From Bacillus sp. FJAT-44742 (GTDB lineage Bacteria; Bacillota; Bacilli; Bacillales; Marinococcaceae): DNA of 64,000 nucleotides. The DNA is taken from the NCBI RefSeq assembly GCF_002797315.1, contig NZ_KZ454936.1, positions 126,999 to 190,998 of the forward strand, in the 5' to 3' direction. The position numbers and the translations under genes are program-made. The notes beneath the pieces are model-generated. The model saw nothing but the letters and a program-made list of their open reading frames with translations. It was not told where the DNA came from and did no database searches. Shown piece after piece: positions 29,411 to 38,162 of the stretch (the stretch's first letter is position 1; each line of letters begins with the position of its first letter).

Positions 29411-29572
29411 ATGCTACATAGTTTGATAGAAGCATTCAGGCCGCTGTGGCTTGTTTGCTTTTTTGTGTTGTTAATTAGTATAGGGTACTATGCTTTATCA
29501 GCTGTCTGTGTCGTGACGCTGGCAGTCTTACTAGTGAAAAACTCAAAAATAGAAGAGGAGAGAAAAAAATGA
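29411..29572 (+). CDS. 53-residue membrane ORF between riboswitch and MetE-like gene
   Basis: An unlisted reading frame, ATG to TGA, whose stop overlaps the start of the next gene as ATGA. The product begins MLHSLIEAFRPLW, has two hydrophobic stretches (about 13-25 and 28-42) and a charged tail KNSKIEEERKK, looking like a membrane hairpin or single long helix. The ribosome site is modest (AAGG nine bases upstream). The following gene's GAGGAG lies inside its last codons. I recognise no family. The overlap and position under a B12 riboswitch suggest a real, co-regulated peptide, but chance is possible. Confidence 0.55.
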   Translation: MLHSLIEAFRPLWLVCFFVLLISIGYYALSAVCVVTLAVLLVKNSKIEEERKK

Positions 29573-30699
29573 GTGATACAGTAAAAGGACCATTCAGAGC
29601 AGATCATGTAGGCAGTTTCTTAAGACCGGAACGATTAAAAAAAGCCCGCCTGCAAAAGAACAGAGGGGAAATCACAGCTGAGGAACTGTGGGAAATGGAG
29701 AATGAAGAAATAAAACGACTGGTAGATAATCAAAAAGAAGCTGGCTTAAAAGCTGTAACAGATGGGGAATTCAGACGTGCATGGTTCCATCTCGATTTCA
29801 TGAAAGAAGTAGAAGGAATGGAATTTGTCACGCTAGATAAAGGCCTTGTATTCAGCGGAGGAACGGAAACAAAGGCAGAAGGTGCTAAGGTGACGGGCAA
29901 GCTGTCTTTTGGCGATCATCCTGTGGTGAAGGAATACAAATTCCTTCACAGTATTAAGGGAGACCATGAAGCAAGAATCACAATACCGAGTCCTAGCATG
30001 TTTATTTTCAGGACAGTCACGGATGAAGAAAAAGAATTCTATTCTTCAGAATCTGAACTCTTCGCTGATCTAGTTAAAGTATACAAAGACACAATCAGTG
30101 CTTTATATGACGCAGGCTGCCGCCACCTGCAATTTGATGATACTACTTGGTCATTATTCCTGGAGGCCGAGAAGGACAAGGACCTGGTCCTTTCGGGGGG
30201 ACTGCTTCAGGCCAGAGGCCTTGATCCACAAGAAACCCTAGAATTATTCGTTGAGACTGTGAATGAAGCGATCGCAGACAAACCAAATGATATGACAATA
30301 ACCATGCATGTGTGCAGAGGCAATTATAAGTCCACCTATGCATCAAGCGGAAGTTATGATGCGGTTTCTGAAATAATGTTTAAGAAATTAAACGTAGATG
30401 CTTTGTTTCTTGAATTTGATGATGAACGTTCTGGTGGCTTTGAACCGTTAAGCCATGTAGAGCGCGAAGATCTTTATGTTGTGCTTGGTCTGATCACCTC
30501 TAAATTTCCAGAGCTTGAGGAACCAGACATAATAAAGAACAGAATTGAAGAAGCAGGAAAATATCTAAGAAAAGAGCAGTTATGCTTAAGCCCTCAATGT
30601 GGTTTTGCTTCAACAGAAGAAGGGAACCTTCTTACCGAAGAAGAACAATGGGCCAAGGTCCGACATGTAGTGAGCATCGCAAATGACGTATGGAAATAG
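29569..30699 (+). CDS. MetE-like cobalamin-independent methyltransferase (YxjG/YxjH type)
   Basis: A 376-residue protein corresponding to the C-terminal catalytic barrel of MetE, without its N-terminal half, as in Bacillus YxjG/YxjH. Zinc ligands are expected in MHVCRGN (His and Cys), in the following Glu-rich strand (FLEFDDERSG) and in SPQCGF. The N terminus FRADHVGSFLRP is typical. It probably methylates homocysteine or a related thiol to make methionine. Bacillus subtilis yxjGH are S-box controlled; here a B12 riboswitch lies upstream. GAGGAGAG precedes the ATG, which overlaps the stop of the small ORF. Confidence 0.93.
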   Translation: MSDTVKGPFRADHVGSFLRPERLKKARLQKNRGEITAEELWEMENEEIKRLVDNQKEAGLKAVTDGEFRRAWFHLDFMKEVEGMEFVTLDKGLVFSGGTETKAEGAKVTGKLSFGDHPVVKEYKFLHSIKGDHEARITIPSPSMFIFRTVTDEEKEFYSSESELFADLVKVYKDTISALYDAGCRHLQFDDTTWSLFLEAEKDKDLVLSGGLLQARGLDPQETLELFVETVNEAIADKPNDMTITMHVCRGNYKSTYASSGSYDAVSEIMFKKLNVDALFLEFDDERSGGFEPLSHVEREDLYVVLGLITSKFPELEEPDIIKNRIEEAGKYLRKEQLCLSPQCGFASTEEGNLLTEEEQWAKVRHVVSIANDVWK

Positions 30700-30707
30700 T
30701 GAGAAGA

Positions 30708-30738
30708 GCCTCATCGAGAAATCGATGAGGCTTTTTTT
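30708..30738 (+). terminator. Terminator of the MetE-like gene
   Basis: GCCTCATCGA and TCGATGAGGC form a perfect 10-base stem followed by seven T's. Confidence 0.92.
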
Positions 30739-30873
30739 AATAAAGGCTTGATTACATTTTGTGGTTAATATATCAAATGGTTTATGAAAATCAACATTAG
30801 CTTTGACAGAGCCTACATAAAAAGCATTCTACGTTATATGAGTATTACTAACAGGAGAAAACAATACAATATC

Positions 30874-30887
30874 AGAAAGCGCTCACA
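30874..30887 (+). promoter_or_regulatory. Candidate cre site before methionine gamma-lyase
   Basis: AGAAAGCGCTCACA matches TGWAARCGYTWNCW at 12 of 14 positions, 50 bases before the start codon. Confidence 0.4.
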
Positions 30888-30937
30888 AAAAGAAAAGTTG
30901 TTGTGTATGCTTATAGTAAAGATCAAGGGGGGATTTG

Positions 30938-32122
30938 ATGAAAAAGAAAACGAGTCGTTTTGAAACAAAAGTCATACATGGCGGGTACGAACCGAATCAG
31001 CATTTTGATAGTTTGACTCCGCCTATCTATCAAACCTCTACGTTTACTTTTCCTTCATTGGACCAAGGTGCAAATAGATTTTCCGGTGAAGAAGAAGGTT
31101 TCATTTATTCACGGATTTCTAATCCCACGGTAGCTGCACTGGAAAAGCGAGTCGCTGAGCTTGAGGGAGGCGAGAAAGCACTTGCGTTTAGTTCGGGTAT
31201 GGCAGCGGTATCGGCTGCTTTAATAGGTTTAACAAAGAAAGAAGATCATATCTTGTGCTCAAAAGGAGTATACGGCTGTACCTTCGGCCTTCTTCAGCTG
31301 TTAAAGGAAAAATACAATATCGACCATACTTTTTCCTACTTAGATACACCTGAAGAAATAATCTCTAATATCAGAAGCAACACTACATGTATTTATATAG
31401 AAACACCGATTAACCCTACAATGAGATTAATAGATTTGGAGAAAGTGGTCTCTATAGCTAAAGAAAGAGGGATAAAAGTAATTGTAGATAATACGTTTTC
31501 CACCCCCTATTTGCAGCAGCCTTTACAAAAAGGCTGTGACATTGTTATTCACAGTGCGACTAAGTTTATTGGAGGACATGGAGATGTCATAGCAGGTCTT
31601 CTTGCCGGGAATGAAGAGATCGTTACCTATTTAAAAAAAACAGCACAAAAGGATATCGGAGGAGTCCTTTCGCCATTTGATGCATGGCTGCTCCTGCGGG
31701 GGCTCAAAACCCTGGCAGTAAGAATGGATAGACATTGTGACAATGCAGAAAGAATTGCCACAGAGCTAAAAAAACATCCTAAAATTCAAAGAGTGTATTT
31801 CCCTGGTGACCAGGGTCACCCTGATTACTCTATTATGAAGAAGCAAATGAAAAGGGGAGGAGGCCTCATTTCTTTTGAAATAAAAGGATCACTTGAAGAT
31901 ACTAAGAAGATGGTAGATCAATTAAAGATGATACGGATAGCAGTCAGCCTTGGGGATGCAGAAACGTTAATTCAGCATCCGGCTTCCATGACACATGCAG
32001 TGGTGCCTGAGGAGGAAAGAAAAGAAATGGCTATATCAGCAAGACTTTTGCGTTTGTCTATCGGTCTTGAAGCCTGGGAAGATATTTGGGAAGACCTTGA
32101 AGAAGCCCTTAATTTTATCTGA
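30938..32122 (+). CDS. Methionine gamma-lyase / trans-sulfuration PLP enzyme
   Basis: Cys/Met metabolism PLP enzyme of 394 residues. The Schiff-base lysine is in HSATKFIGGHGD (Lys near 209), with YSRISNPT and SSGMAAVSA earlier. The motif GVYGCTF puts a Cys near residue 114, the position of the active-site cysteine that marks methionine gamma-lyases rather than cystathionine gamma-synthases or lyases. It would convert methionine to methanethiol, 2-oxobutyrate and ammonia. AAGGGGGG precedes the ATG. It lies next to a methionine-forming enzyme but on a separate transcript; a cre-like site upstream suggests catabolite control. Confidence 0.88.
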   Translation: MKKKTSRFETKVIHGGYEPNQHFDSLTPPIYQTSTFTFPSLDQGANRFSGEEEGFIYSRISNPTVAALEKRVAELEGGEKALAFSSGMAAVSAALIGLTKKEDHILCSKGVYGCTFGLLQLLKEKYNIDHTFSYLDTPEEIISNIRSNTTCIYIETPINPTMRLIDLEKVVSIAKERGIKVIVDNTFSTPYLQQPLQKGCDIVIHSATKFIGGHGDVIAGLLAGNEEIVTYLKKTAQKDIGGVLSPFDAWLLLRGLKTLAVRMDRHCDNAERIATELKKHPKIQRVYFPGDQGHPDYSIMKKQMKRGGGLISFEIKGSLEDTKKMVDQLKMIRIAVSLGDAETLIQHPASMTHAVVPEEERKEMAISARLLRLSIGLEAWEDIWEDLEEALNFI

Positions 32123-32207
32123 ATGAAAGAATATCGCCCACTGATAATAAGAAACAGAACACGGCGTTCCCTTATCGCTCCCGGTTCGTTAATCTATAAT
32201 TTTTAAA

Positions 32208-32243
32208 AAAACCGTTTGCTTTTAAAAAGCCAAACGGTTTTTT
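32208..32243 (+). terminator. Terminator of methionine gamma-lyase
   Basis: AAAACCGTTTG and CAAACGGTTTT pair around a short loop, followed by T's. Confidence 0.85.
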
Positions 32244-32302
32244 ATTTTTTCAGTACTTCTAATAAATCTAGAGAAAAAAAAACACTTCTTTACTTTGTCG
32301 CT

Positions 32303-32316
32303 TTTAAGCGCTAAAA
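32303..32316 (+). promoter_or_regulatory. Candidate cre site before dctP
   Basis: TTTAAGCGCTAAAA is palindromic and fits the cre consensus at 12 of 14 positions, 51 bases before the start codon. Confidence 0.4.
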
Positions 32317-32366
32317 TAATTGTAAATAAAAAAGAGAAAATTTTAAAAATTAAGGGAGAGATTACT

Positions 32367-33401
32367 GTGAAACTTAATAAGGGTTTATCCTTATCTTCAA
32401 TGGCTGCCGCGGCTCTGCTTTTGTCAGCTTGTGGAGATGATAGCAACTCAGCGGCAGATGCTCAAAATGAAGGGACAGACCAGGAATTAGATGTGATTAC
32501 TATTAAAGTAGGGCACATTGCCCCTGAGGGAGAGGCATATGCATTAGGATTCGAAGCTTACGCTGAAGCTGTAGAAGAAGCTACAGATGGAAGAGTAGAA
32601 TTTGAAATTTTTGGTGATGGCTCTTTAGGAGGGGAAAGAGAGCTGGCTGAGGGTGTACAAATAGGGAATATTGATATGAGTCTTGTAACTACCGGGGTAA
32701 TTAGTAATTTTGTTCCAGAAGTGACAGCTTTGGAGTTTCCGTTTTTATTCAGGGACTTAGATCATGCCTATAAAACACTGGACGGAGAAATTGGACAAGA
32801 AATACTTGATGGTATGGATAGTGCCGGATTTAAAGGGATTGCTTTCTGGGAAAATGGCCAGCGTCATTTTGCCAATAACAAAAGACCTATTACAGAGCCT
32901 GAGGATTTAAACGGGTTAAATATGAGAACGATTGAAAGTGATATTTTAATCGAAACGTACGAGAGTTTAGGCACTCATCCTACTCCAATGGCTTTCCCTG
33001 AAGTCTACGGTGGTCTTCAGCAAGGAGTAATTGACGGAACAGACCAGTCGTATGGCGTGATTTGGAGTACAAATACCTATGAACAGCTGCCATATTTTAC
33101 GGAATCGGGATTATATTATGCTTCGGCTACATTAATTATTAATGATGAGTTATATGAGGAGCTTCCGGAAGATATAAGAGAAACGATCGTGGGACTTGGA
33201 AAAGAATATGCCCAAGTGCAGCGTGAAATATCTCAGGAACTCGAAGAAGAGCAGCACGATAACTTAGTTGAAAACGGTGTCGAAATCATTCCTATGGAAG
33301 ATATTGATATTGAGGAATTTAGAGAGCTGGTGGAGCCAGTGTATGAGAAATACGCAGACCAATTTGGGGATTATATAGAAAGAATAGAAAACGTGGAATA
33401 G
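32367..33401 (+). CDS. TRAP transporter substrate-binding lipoprotein (DctP family)
   Basis: Extracytoplasmic solute receptor of 344 residues. A lipoprotein signal peptide with the lipobox LLLSAC is followed by an acidic linker and the DctP fold: IKVGHIAPEGEAYALGFE, FGDGSLGGERELAEGVQIG, the substrate Arg in LNGLNMRTIES and FPEVYGGLQQGVIDGTDQS. Such receptors bind C4-dicarboxylates, uronates or other carboxylates and hand them to DctQ/DctM. No dctQ or dctM gene is present and a terminator follows at once. GTG 32367 has GGGAGAG nine to ten bases upstream. The mature protein is strikingly acidic, fitting a saline habitat. Confidence 0.9.
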   Translation: MKLNKGLSLSSMAAAALLLSACGDDSNSAADAQNEGTDQELDVITIKVGHIAPEGEAYALGFEAYAEAVEEATDGRVEFEIFGDGSLGGERELAEGVQIGNIDMSLVTTGVISNFVPEVTALEFPFLFRDLDHAYKTLDGEIGQEILDGMDSAGFKGIAFWENGQRHFANNKRPITEPEDLNGLNMRTIESDILIETYESLGTHPTPMAFPEVYGGLQQGVIDGTDQSYGVIWSTNTYEQLPYFTESGLYYASATLIINDELYEELPEDIRETIVGLGKEYAQVQREISQELEEEQHDNLVENGVEIIPMEDIDIEEFRELVEPVYEKYADQFGDYIERIENVE

Positions 33402-33408
33402 TGAAGAA

Positions 33409-33442
33409 AAAAGCCGCAAAGAGATCATCTTTGCGGCTTTTT
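33409..33442 (+). terminator. Terminator of dctP
   Basis: AAAAGCCGCAAAG and CTTTGCGGCTTTT form a strong stem with a T run. The ISL3 element is inserted right behind it. Confidence 0.9.
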
Positions 33443-34835
33443 AAATTAGGCTCTACACTATTTGTTGGGGTTTTAGAAAAATTAGCTATTAAAAAACACG
33501 CAAGCTCCGATATCCTTTACACTTGAATTGTCGAGAAACAAGAATAAGGATAGGAGTTGCGTGTACATGCATTTTATCATGAATATTCCCGGGTTTGAAG
33601 AAATGATCATAAAGAAAACAGAAACGATAGGGGATTCGTTCCATCTCCACGTGGAGATGGAACGAAAAGCCCAACGCTGCCCCGATTGTGGAAAGCGGAC
33701 GAAACGTGTTCATGATTACCGCACTCAAAAAGTACAGCACTTGAAGATGTTTGAGAGAAACACGTATGTATTTTATCGAAAGCGTCGTTACGCCTGTTCC
33801 TGCGGGAAACGGTTTGCCGAGTCCACTCGCTTTGTCCAACGATATCAGCGTCACAGCGTGGAATGGAATCAAGCGTTTGGGCTGCGCATCATTCAGGGGA
33901 AAAACTTCAAGGATACAGCGCAACAGTTTCGAACGTCTGCTTCTACTGCCATGAGGCGATTTGATGCCATTTCTTCTCCCATGTTTCGAGAAGTCACAGA
34001 ACTTCCTGGAGTCATTGCGATCGATGAATATAAAGGAGATACCGATCAAGGGAAGTTTCAGGTCATCATTGCCAATGGGAAGACCGGTGAACCTTTGGAT
34101 ATTCTTCCTGACCGTAAGGTGGAGACGGTGAAACAGTATTTACGCCGAAAAGGAAACAAGGTGGAAATGGTGGTGATGGATATGAGTTATCCCTTCAAAT
34201 CTGCCGTACAGAAAGCCTTAGGAAACCCTGTGATCATCGCGGACCGTTTTCACTTTTGCCGGTATGTCTTTTGGGCTTTGGATCGTGTGAGAAGAAGAGT
34301 GCAGAAAGACTTTCATGAGTATGATCGAAAGAAATGTAAACGAATGAAACACGTGTTTAACAAACGGTACGAAGCTCTGAGCGAGAAGCAGCACTGGTAT
34401 TTGGAGAGATACTTGGGTTTATCCGAGGAGTTACGGAGCGCCTACCGGCTGAAAGAAATGTTTCGGGGCTGGTTTGATCAAGCGAAAGCTGTTGGTTCTT
34501 CCAATGGGAGGATCATAAAAGAAGGACTCTATGCTTTTTACCGTGAGGTAAAGGCTTCTGGCATGAAAGAATTTATAAAGGTGGTTCAAACCCTCCAAAA
34601 TTGGCAAACGGAAATCCTAAACAGTTTTACGTTTGGGTATACCAACGGGCCAATCGAAGGATTAAACAACCAAACCAAGGTAATCAAACGAAATGCGTTT
34701 GGTTTTAAGCGTTACGACCGTCTGCGTATGAGAGTCCTATTACATCATCAGGTAAAAGGAAAGACCATTCAAGTAGGATAAAGGGGCAGGAGCAAAAAGC
34801 TCCCACCCCAACATTTGACTTAGAACCTTAAATTA
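33441..34835 (+). mobile_element. ISL3-family insertion sequence with 8-bp target duplication
   Basis: The element spans 33449-34827 (1379 bp). Imperfect terminal inverted repeats begin GGCTCTACAC and GGTTCTAAGT and share TGTTGGGGT. Perfect 8-bp direct repeats TTAAATTA flank it (33441-33448 and 34828-34835), the target size known for ISL3. A single intact transposase fills the interior. Undamaged ends and duplication point to a recent insertion. Confidence 0.95.
33567..34781 (+). CDS. ISL3-family transposase
   Basis: DDE transposase of about 404 residues. An N-terminal zinc-finger region (CPDCGKRTKRVHDYR, then RYACSCGKRF) binds the ends; a helix-turn-helix segment (FKDTAQQFRTSASTAMRRF) follows. 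The catalytic acids are in VIAIDEYKGD, VVMDMSYPF and GPIEGLNNQTK. The frame extends to TTG 33528, but AGGAG at about 33553-33557 favours ATG 33567, or GTG 33561. It is intact and apparently functional. Confidence 0.95.
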   Translation: MHFIMNIPGFEEMIIKKTETIGDSFHLHVEMERKAQRCPDCGKRTKRVHDYRTQKVQHLKMFERNTYVFYRKRRYACSCGKRFAESTRFVQRYQRHSVEWNQAFGLRIIQGKNFKDTAQQFRTSASTAMRRFDAISSPMFREVTELPGVIAIDEYKGDTDQGKFQVIIANGKTGEPLDILPDRKVETVKQYLRRKGNKVEMVVMDMSYPFKSAVQKALGNPVIIADRFHFCRYVFWALDRVRRRVQKDFHEYDRKKCKRMKHVFNKRYEALSEKQHWYLERYLGLSEELRSAYRLKEMFRGWFDQAKAVGSSNGRIIKEGLYAFYREVKASGMKEFIKVVQTLQNWQTEILNSFTFGYTNGPIEGLNNQTKVIKRNAFGFKRYDRLRMRVLLHHQVKGKTIQVG

Positions 34836-34843
34836 TGACACTG

Positions 34844-36145
34844 TTACTGCTGTTTGCTTGTTAAAAAAGACAATTCTTCAGCGGACAAAGAGAGATGGTT
34901 TATCGCTTTCCCCACTTCATCTATTCCCTGAAGGAAAGAATGAAGTTCTTTGTCAATGAGATGACTCTGTTCTTTACTATGCTTCATTTCGAAAACAAAC
35001 TCTCCAAAGAGGTTATTTATATCTGTCATTTTACTTGAACTGTTGGTAATAAGGCTATTTACTTCCGCAACAAACGTAGAAACATTATCAATTTGAGCCT
35101 CGGTTTTAACAATTAAGTTGTCTACACTGGAAGCTTTTGTTTTTGTTTCATTAGCCAGCTTTCTCACTTCCTTTGCTACGACAGCAAAGCCTTTTCCGTG
35201 TTCACCTGCTCTCGCAGATTCTATAGAGGCGTTTAATGCTAAGACATTTGTATGATCTGCTATTTGCGTAACCATGCTTACTATACTTCCAATTTGTTTG
35301 GATACAGCTTTCAGTTGGTTAATTTCCTCAATGATTCTAGTCATACTTTCGTCAATTTTAATCATGGATTTTTGGTGGACTGTTAAATCGTCTTTTCCGG
35401 ATACTGATTTTTCCTCCACGACCGCTGCAGCTTTCGCACCACTCACTGATAACTTAGAAATATACTGTGATTTTGAAAGAATTTCTTCAAGAGAGGCCGT
35501 TGTTTCTTCTGAAACAGCAGCCAGTGACTCCGTCATTTTCCTAATTTCCTCATGAAGACTTTTTTTCGCTTTTTCTTGTTCGTCTCTTATTTCATCATGC
35601 TGTTTCTGATAAGCATCCAAAACGAGCTGCTGTTCAATATTGAGTATTTTTGTCGTAGCTTTGATTGCTTTATTATAATCTTCTCTGTTCTCTATGTATT
35701 CATCAAACAGGGAAATCAATGATAATAATAAATCCTGAAAAGCACACATGTACCATTTTGGCTGGAGGCCAATATGCAAGTGAACTTGAGCAATTTTACT
35801 TCTCTTGTCAATAAAAGCTTGATCAATCACGCCGGTAAACATCTCCTCTATATGAATGGTAAGAGTTTGGCTTAACCGGTCTATCGAGCTGTTGTCGTTG
35901 ATAATTTTAGTAAGAGAGCTTTCCTTCTCTAAGTTTTTGTAGAACTGGGCAACAATTTTTTCAATATTCTCCTTCACAAGAGGGCGCAGCTTCTGCAGAA
36001 TCAGGAGATCTTCCTCTTGTAAATCAATCATGGATAGTTGCCTGCTAACCTCTGTGTTTTCACTCCAAAGAACAATTCCCCCCTCATTTTCTTCCAAACG
36101 AAACAAAGCTGGATCTTCTTTACTCTTTCTCTTTTTAAGCAACAA
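34844..36145 (-). CDS. hemAT: Heme-based aerotaxis transducer HemAT
   Basis: Soluble oxygen sensor for chemotaxis. The first ~170 residues are a globin-coupled sensor domain with the proximal heme ligand in [13 protein letters not shown] (His near 122, compared with His 123 in Bacillus subtilis). The C-terminal methyl-accepting domain contains the conserved hairpin tip region [30 protein letters not shown] and long coiled coils; no membrane helices are present. It signals to CheA/CheW, none of which are in the window. TTG 36145, with GAGGGGTG six bases upstream, gives 433 residues, as in known HemAT; the longer frame to 36169 has no ribosome site. The IS element ends just behind its stop codon. 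Confidence 0.93.
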   Translation of the reverse strand: MLLKKRKSKEDPALFRLEENEGGIVLWSENTEVSRQLSMIDLQEEDLLILQKLRPLVKENIEKIVAQFYKNLEKESSLTKIINDNSSIDRLSQTLTIHIEEMFTGVIDQAFIDKRSKIAQVHLHIGLQPKWYMCAFQDLLLSLISLFDEYIENREDYNKAIKATTKILNIEQQLVLDAYQKQHDEIRDEQEKAKKSLHEEIRKMTESLAAVSEETTASLEEILSKSQYISKLSVSGAKAAAVVEEKSVSGKDDLTVHQKSMIKIDESMTRIIEEINQLKAVSKQIGSIVSMVTQIADHTNVLALNASIESARAGEHGKGFAVVAKEVRKLANETKTKASSVDNLIVKTEAQIDNVSTFVAEVNSLITNSSSKMTDINNLFGEFVFEMKHSKEQSHLIDKELHSFLQGIDEVGKAINHLSLSAEELSFLTSKQQ

Positions 36146-36413
36146 CCTTTTCACCCCTCTGCAGACCAAAAAAAGCCTGCTTATCTCACATTATATAGCT
36201 TTATGTACGTAAATATATGATAATTTTACCAGTTAATGAGACTATATGCACCTGTTTATTGACAGACTTTATACCTAATTAAAACAAAGTACTATAAACA
36301 TAAAAAGGTGGTTATTCTTATAGTGTTTTATAAATGAAGATCTTGAGGTGTTTAACACCTTTCCAGACATAAGCTAATAGTAAGTTATAAAATTAAGGAA
36401 GGTGAAAGCATTA

Positions 36414-36830
36414 GTGTACAAACATATATTATTAGCGGCAGACGGTTCAGACCATGCTTACCGGGCAGGAAAGCAGGCAGCTCAGTTAGCAAAAGCAAGT
36501 AGAGGGAAAGTAGATGTGGTTTATGTGGTTGACGGGGAAACGTGGAAAGCAGACAACCTGAATCATGCTCACCAATTTGTCCTCGAAAAAAAAAGAAGAG
36601 AAAAGTTGAAGAGAGTAGAGCTTGTGCTGAAAGAAGAAAAGACATCCTATAACATTGTCTTTTTACAAGGAGAACCGGGGCCTGCCATTATAAAACATGC
36701 AAACACTCAATCCTATGATTGCCTGGTAATAGGAAGCCGTGGGCTGAATAATCTGCAAAGCCTGGTTCTTGGAAGTGTAAGCCATAAGGTTGCCAAAAGA
36801 GTTTCTTGTCCGGTTATGATTGTAAAGTGA
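36414..36830 (+). CDS. Universal stress protein (UspA family, ATP-binding type)
   Basis: A 138-residue UspA protein: YKHILLAADGSDHAYRAG at the N terminus and the ATP motif GSRGLNNLQSLVLGSVS, which fits GxxG-x9-G(S/T), near residues 110-126, then CPVMIVK at the end. Unlike the other UspA gene in this window, the nucleotide motif is intact. GTG 36414 is taken as start; AAGGAAGG lies upstream, and GTG 36402 overlaps that site. A cyclase-family gene follows in the same direction after 69 bases. Confidence 0.9.
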   Translation: MYKHILLAADGSDHAYRAGKQAAQLAKASRGKVDVVYVVDGETWKADNLNHAHQFVLEKKRREKLKRVELVLKEEKTSYNIVFLQGEPGPAIIKHANTQSYDCLVIGSRGLNNLQSLVLGSVSHKVAKRVSCPVMIVK

Positions 36831-36899
36831 GAATCTTGAATTTTACAGTTGAGGAAACGGTGGAAGCCTTATAAGCTTGGAAGAAAGGGGGAAATAAAT

Positions 36900-37550
36900 T
36901 TGAAGTATACAACCATTATTGATCTTTCCATGCCTGTAACGACACAAACGCCTATTTACCCTGGCGATCCCAAACCGGAAGTAACTCCATCGGCAACCAT
37001 TGAAGGAGAAGGCTATAACGTCAGTCACCTGCATATGGGAAGTCACACTGGAACCCACATAGATGCGCCTTACCATTTTCGCAAGGAAGGAAAGAAGCTG
37101 GATGAAATTCCCCTTTCTACTTTTGCAGGGGAAGGAGTGGTACTGGATGTTACAGGTAAAGGGGAAGGAGAGTCTATTACATTAAACGACATTCTCCCTT
37201 ATTCAGCCAGGCTGGCTCCCAACAAGATTGCCTTAATTTATACTGGATGGGATAAATACCGAGAAGATGAGAAGTACTACAGACATCCGTATATAAGTGA
37301 AGAAGCAGTGGTGTTTATGCTTGAAAAAGGTATACGAGTATTTTTCATTGATGCTCTTAACATTGATGTTCCGGATGGATCTTCGTTTAAGGGCCATGAG
37401 TTAATTACTGAGGTCAATGGTATTATCGGGGAAAACTTTGCAAACTTTCACTTGATAGATTTTGAAAATCCATTCGTCATGGCTTTGCCGCTACCCTTTC
37501 CAGGCTTGGATGGGTCACCAGTACGAGCAGTAGCCTTAAAGGCAGAGTAG
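36900..37550 (+). CDS. Cyclase family protein (kynurenine formamidase-like)
   Basis: A 216-residue metal-dependent amidase of the KynB/cyclase superfamily. The signature HTGTHIDAPYHF, with the zinc-binding His and Asp residues, is near residues 46-57, followed by FFIDALNIDVPDG and KGHELITE in the second half. Members hydrolyse N-formylkynurenine, isatin or other cyclic amides; the substrate is unknown as no tryptophan-degradation genes are adjacent. TTG 36900 with AAAGGGGG eight bases upstream is chosen over 36849. Confidence 0.88.
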   Translation: MKYTTIIDLSMPVTTQTPIYPGDPKPEVTPSATIEGEGYNVSHLHMGSHTGTHIDAPYHFRKEGKKLDEIPLSTFAGEGVVLDVTGKGEGESITLNDILPYSARLAPNKIALIYTGWDKYREDEKYYRHPYISEEAVVFMLEKGIRVFFIDALNIDVPDGSSFKGHELITEVNGIIGENFANFHLIDFENPFVMALPLPFPGLDGSPVRAVALKAE

Positions 37551-37571
37551 CAAAGGGGGAAAGGAAAAATG

Positions 37572-38162
37572 TCACTTCCCCTCTTTGTTGTTTTCCCATT
37601 CCTCGGGCCTGTTAATGTTTATAAAAGCTTTTTCTTCAGGTGCAAAAGTGACATAGTGAACATTTATATCCTGAAAAAGCTCTTTCATGCTTAAGCTTTT
37701 GTTTCTATTAATAATTTCTTTTAATACAGGCAAGCAGCTGCGGTGATAGATCCCGTGCAGCGGCTGGAATTTCTCTCCTGATTTAGGGATGTAGGCCTGT
37801 ATAGGAGACGGTTCCACGATACGAGTTTTCATACTTCTGACAAAAGCTGGCGAAACAAAAGGTACATCCGCTGCCAAGAGAAAGACCCAGTCATAACCAC
37901 GAAGCTGTTCTTCCAGGACATGATAAAGGGCATAGAGAGGGCCTTTATGCATTTCTTTTTCAACCAGTATTTCGGCCTTTTCCGTCTGAAATGCGGGGGC
38001 AAGGCTTTCATTACTTAAAATAAACACGTCGCAAATGCCCGCTTCTGAAAAAGCTTCCACACTATGCTCATAGAATGCCTTCCCATTATAAATTTCAAAC
38101 ATCTTAGGTCTTCCGTAACGGGAAGACTTTCCACCTGCAAGTACTACACCTGCTAAATTCAT
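37572..38162 (-). CDS. mobA: Molybdenum cofactor guanylyltransferase MobA
   Basis: Nucleotidyltransferase that links GMP to molybdopterin to make the guanine dinucleotide form used by formate dehydrogenases and nitrate reductases. The N-terminal signature VVLAGGKSSRYGRPK (normally GGxSxRMG.DK) near residues 5-19 and the catalytic Asp in LLAADVPFV are present. 196 residues is normal. ATG 38162 with GGAG upstream is chosen over the longer frame to 38219. It is divergent from the moaA operon and complements it. Confidence 0.92.
   Translation of the reverse strand: MNLAGVVLAGGKSSRYGRPKMFEIYNGKAFYEHSVEAFSEAGICDVFILSNESLAPAFQTEKAEILVEKEMHKGPLYALYHVLEEQLRGYDWVFLLAADVPFVSPAFVRSMKTRIVEPSPIQAYIPKSGEKFQPLHGIYHRSCLPVLKEIINRNKSLSMKELFQDINVHYVTFAPEEKAFININRPEEWENNKEGK

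Noticed and set aside
30700-30937. S-box or T-box leader before methionine gamma-lyase
   Set aside because: None of the conserved SAM riboswitch or T-box sequences are present; only the preceding terminator and a cre-like site are seen.
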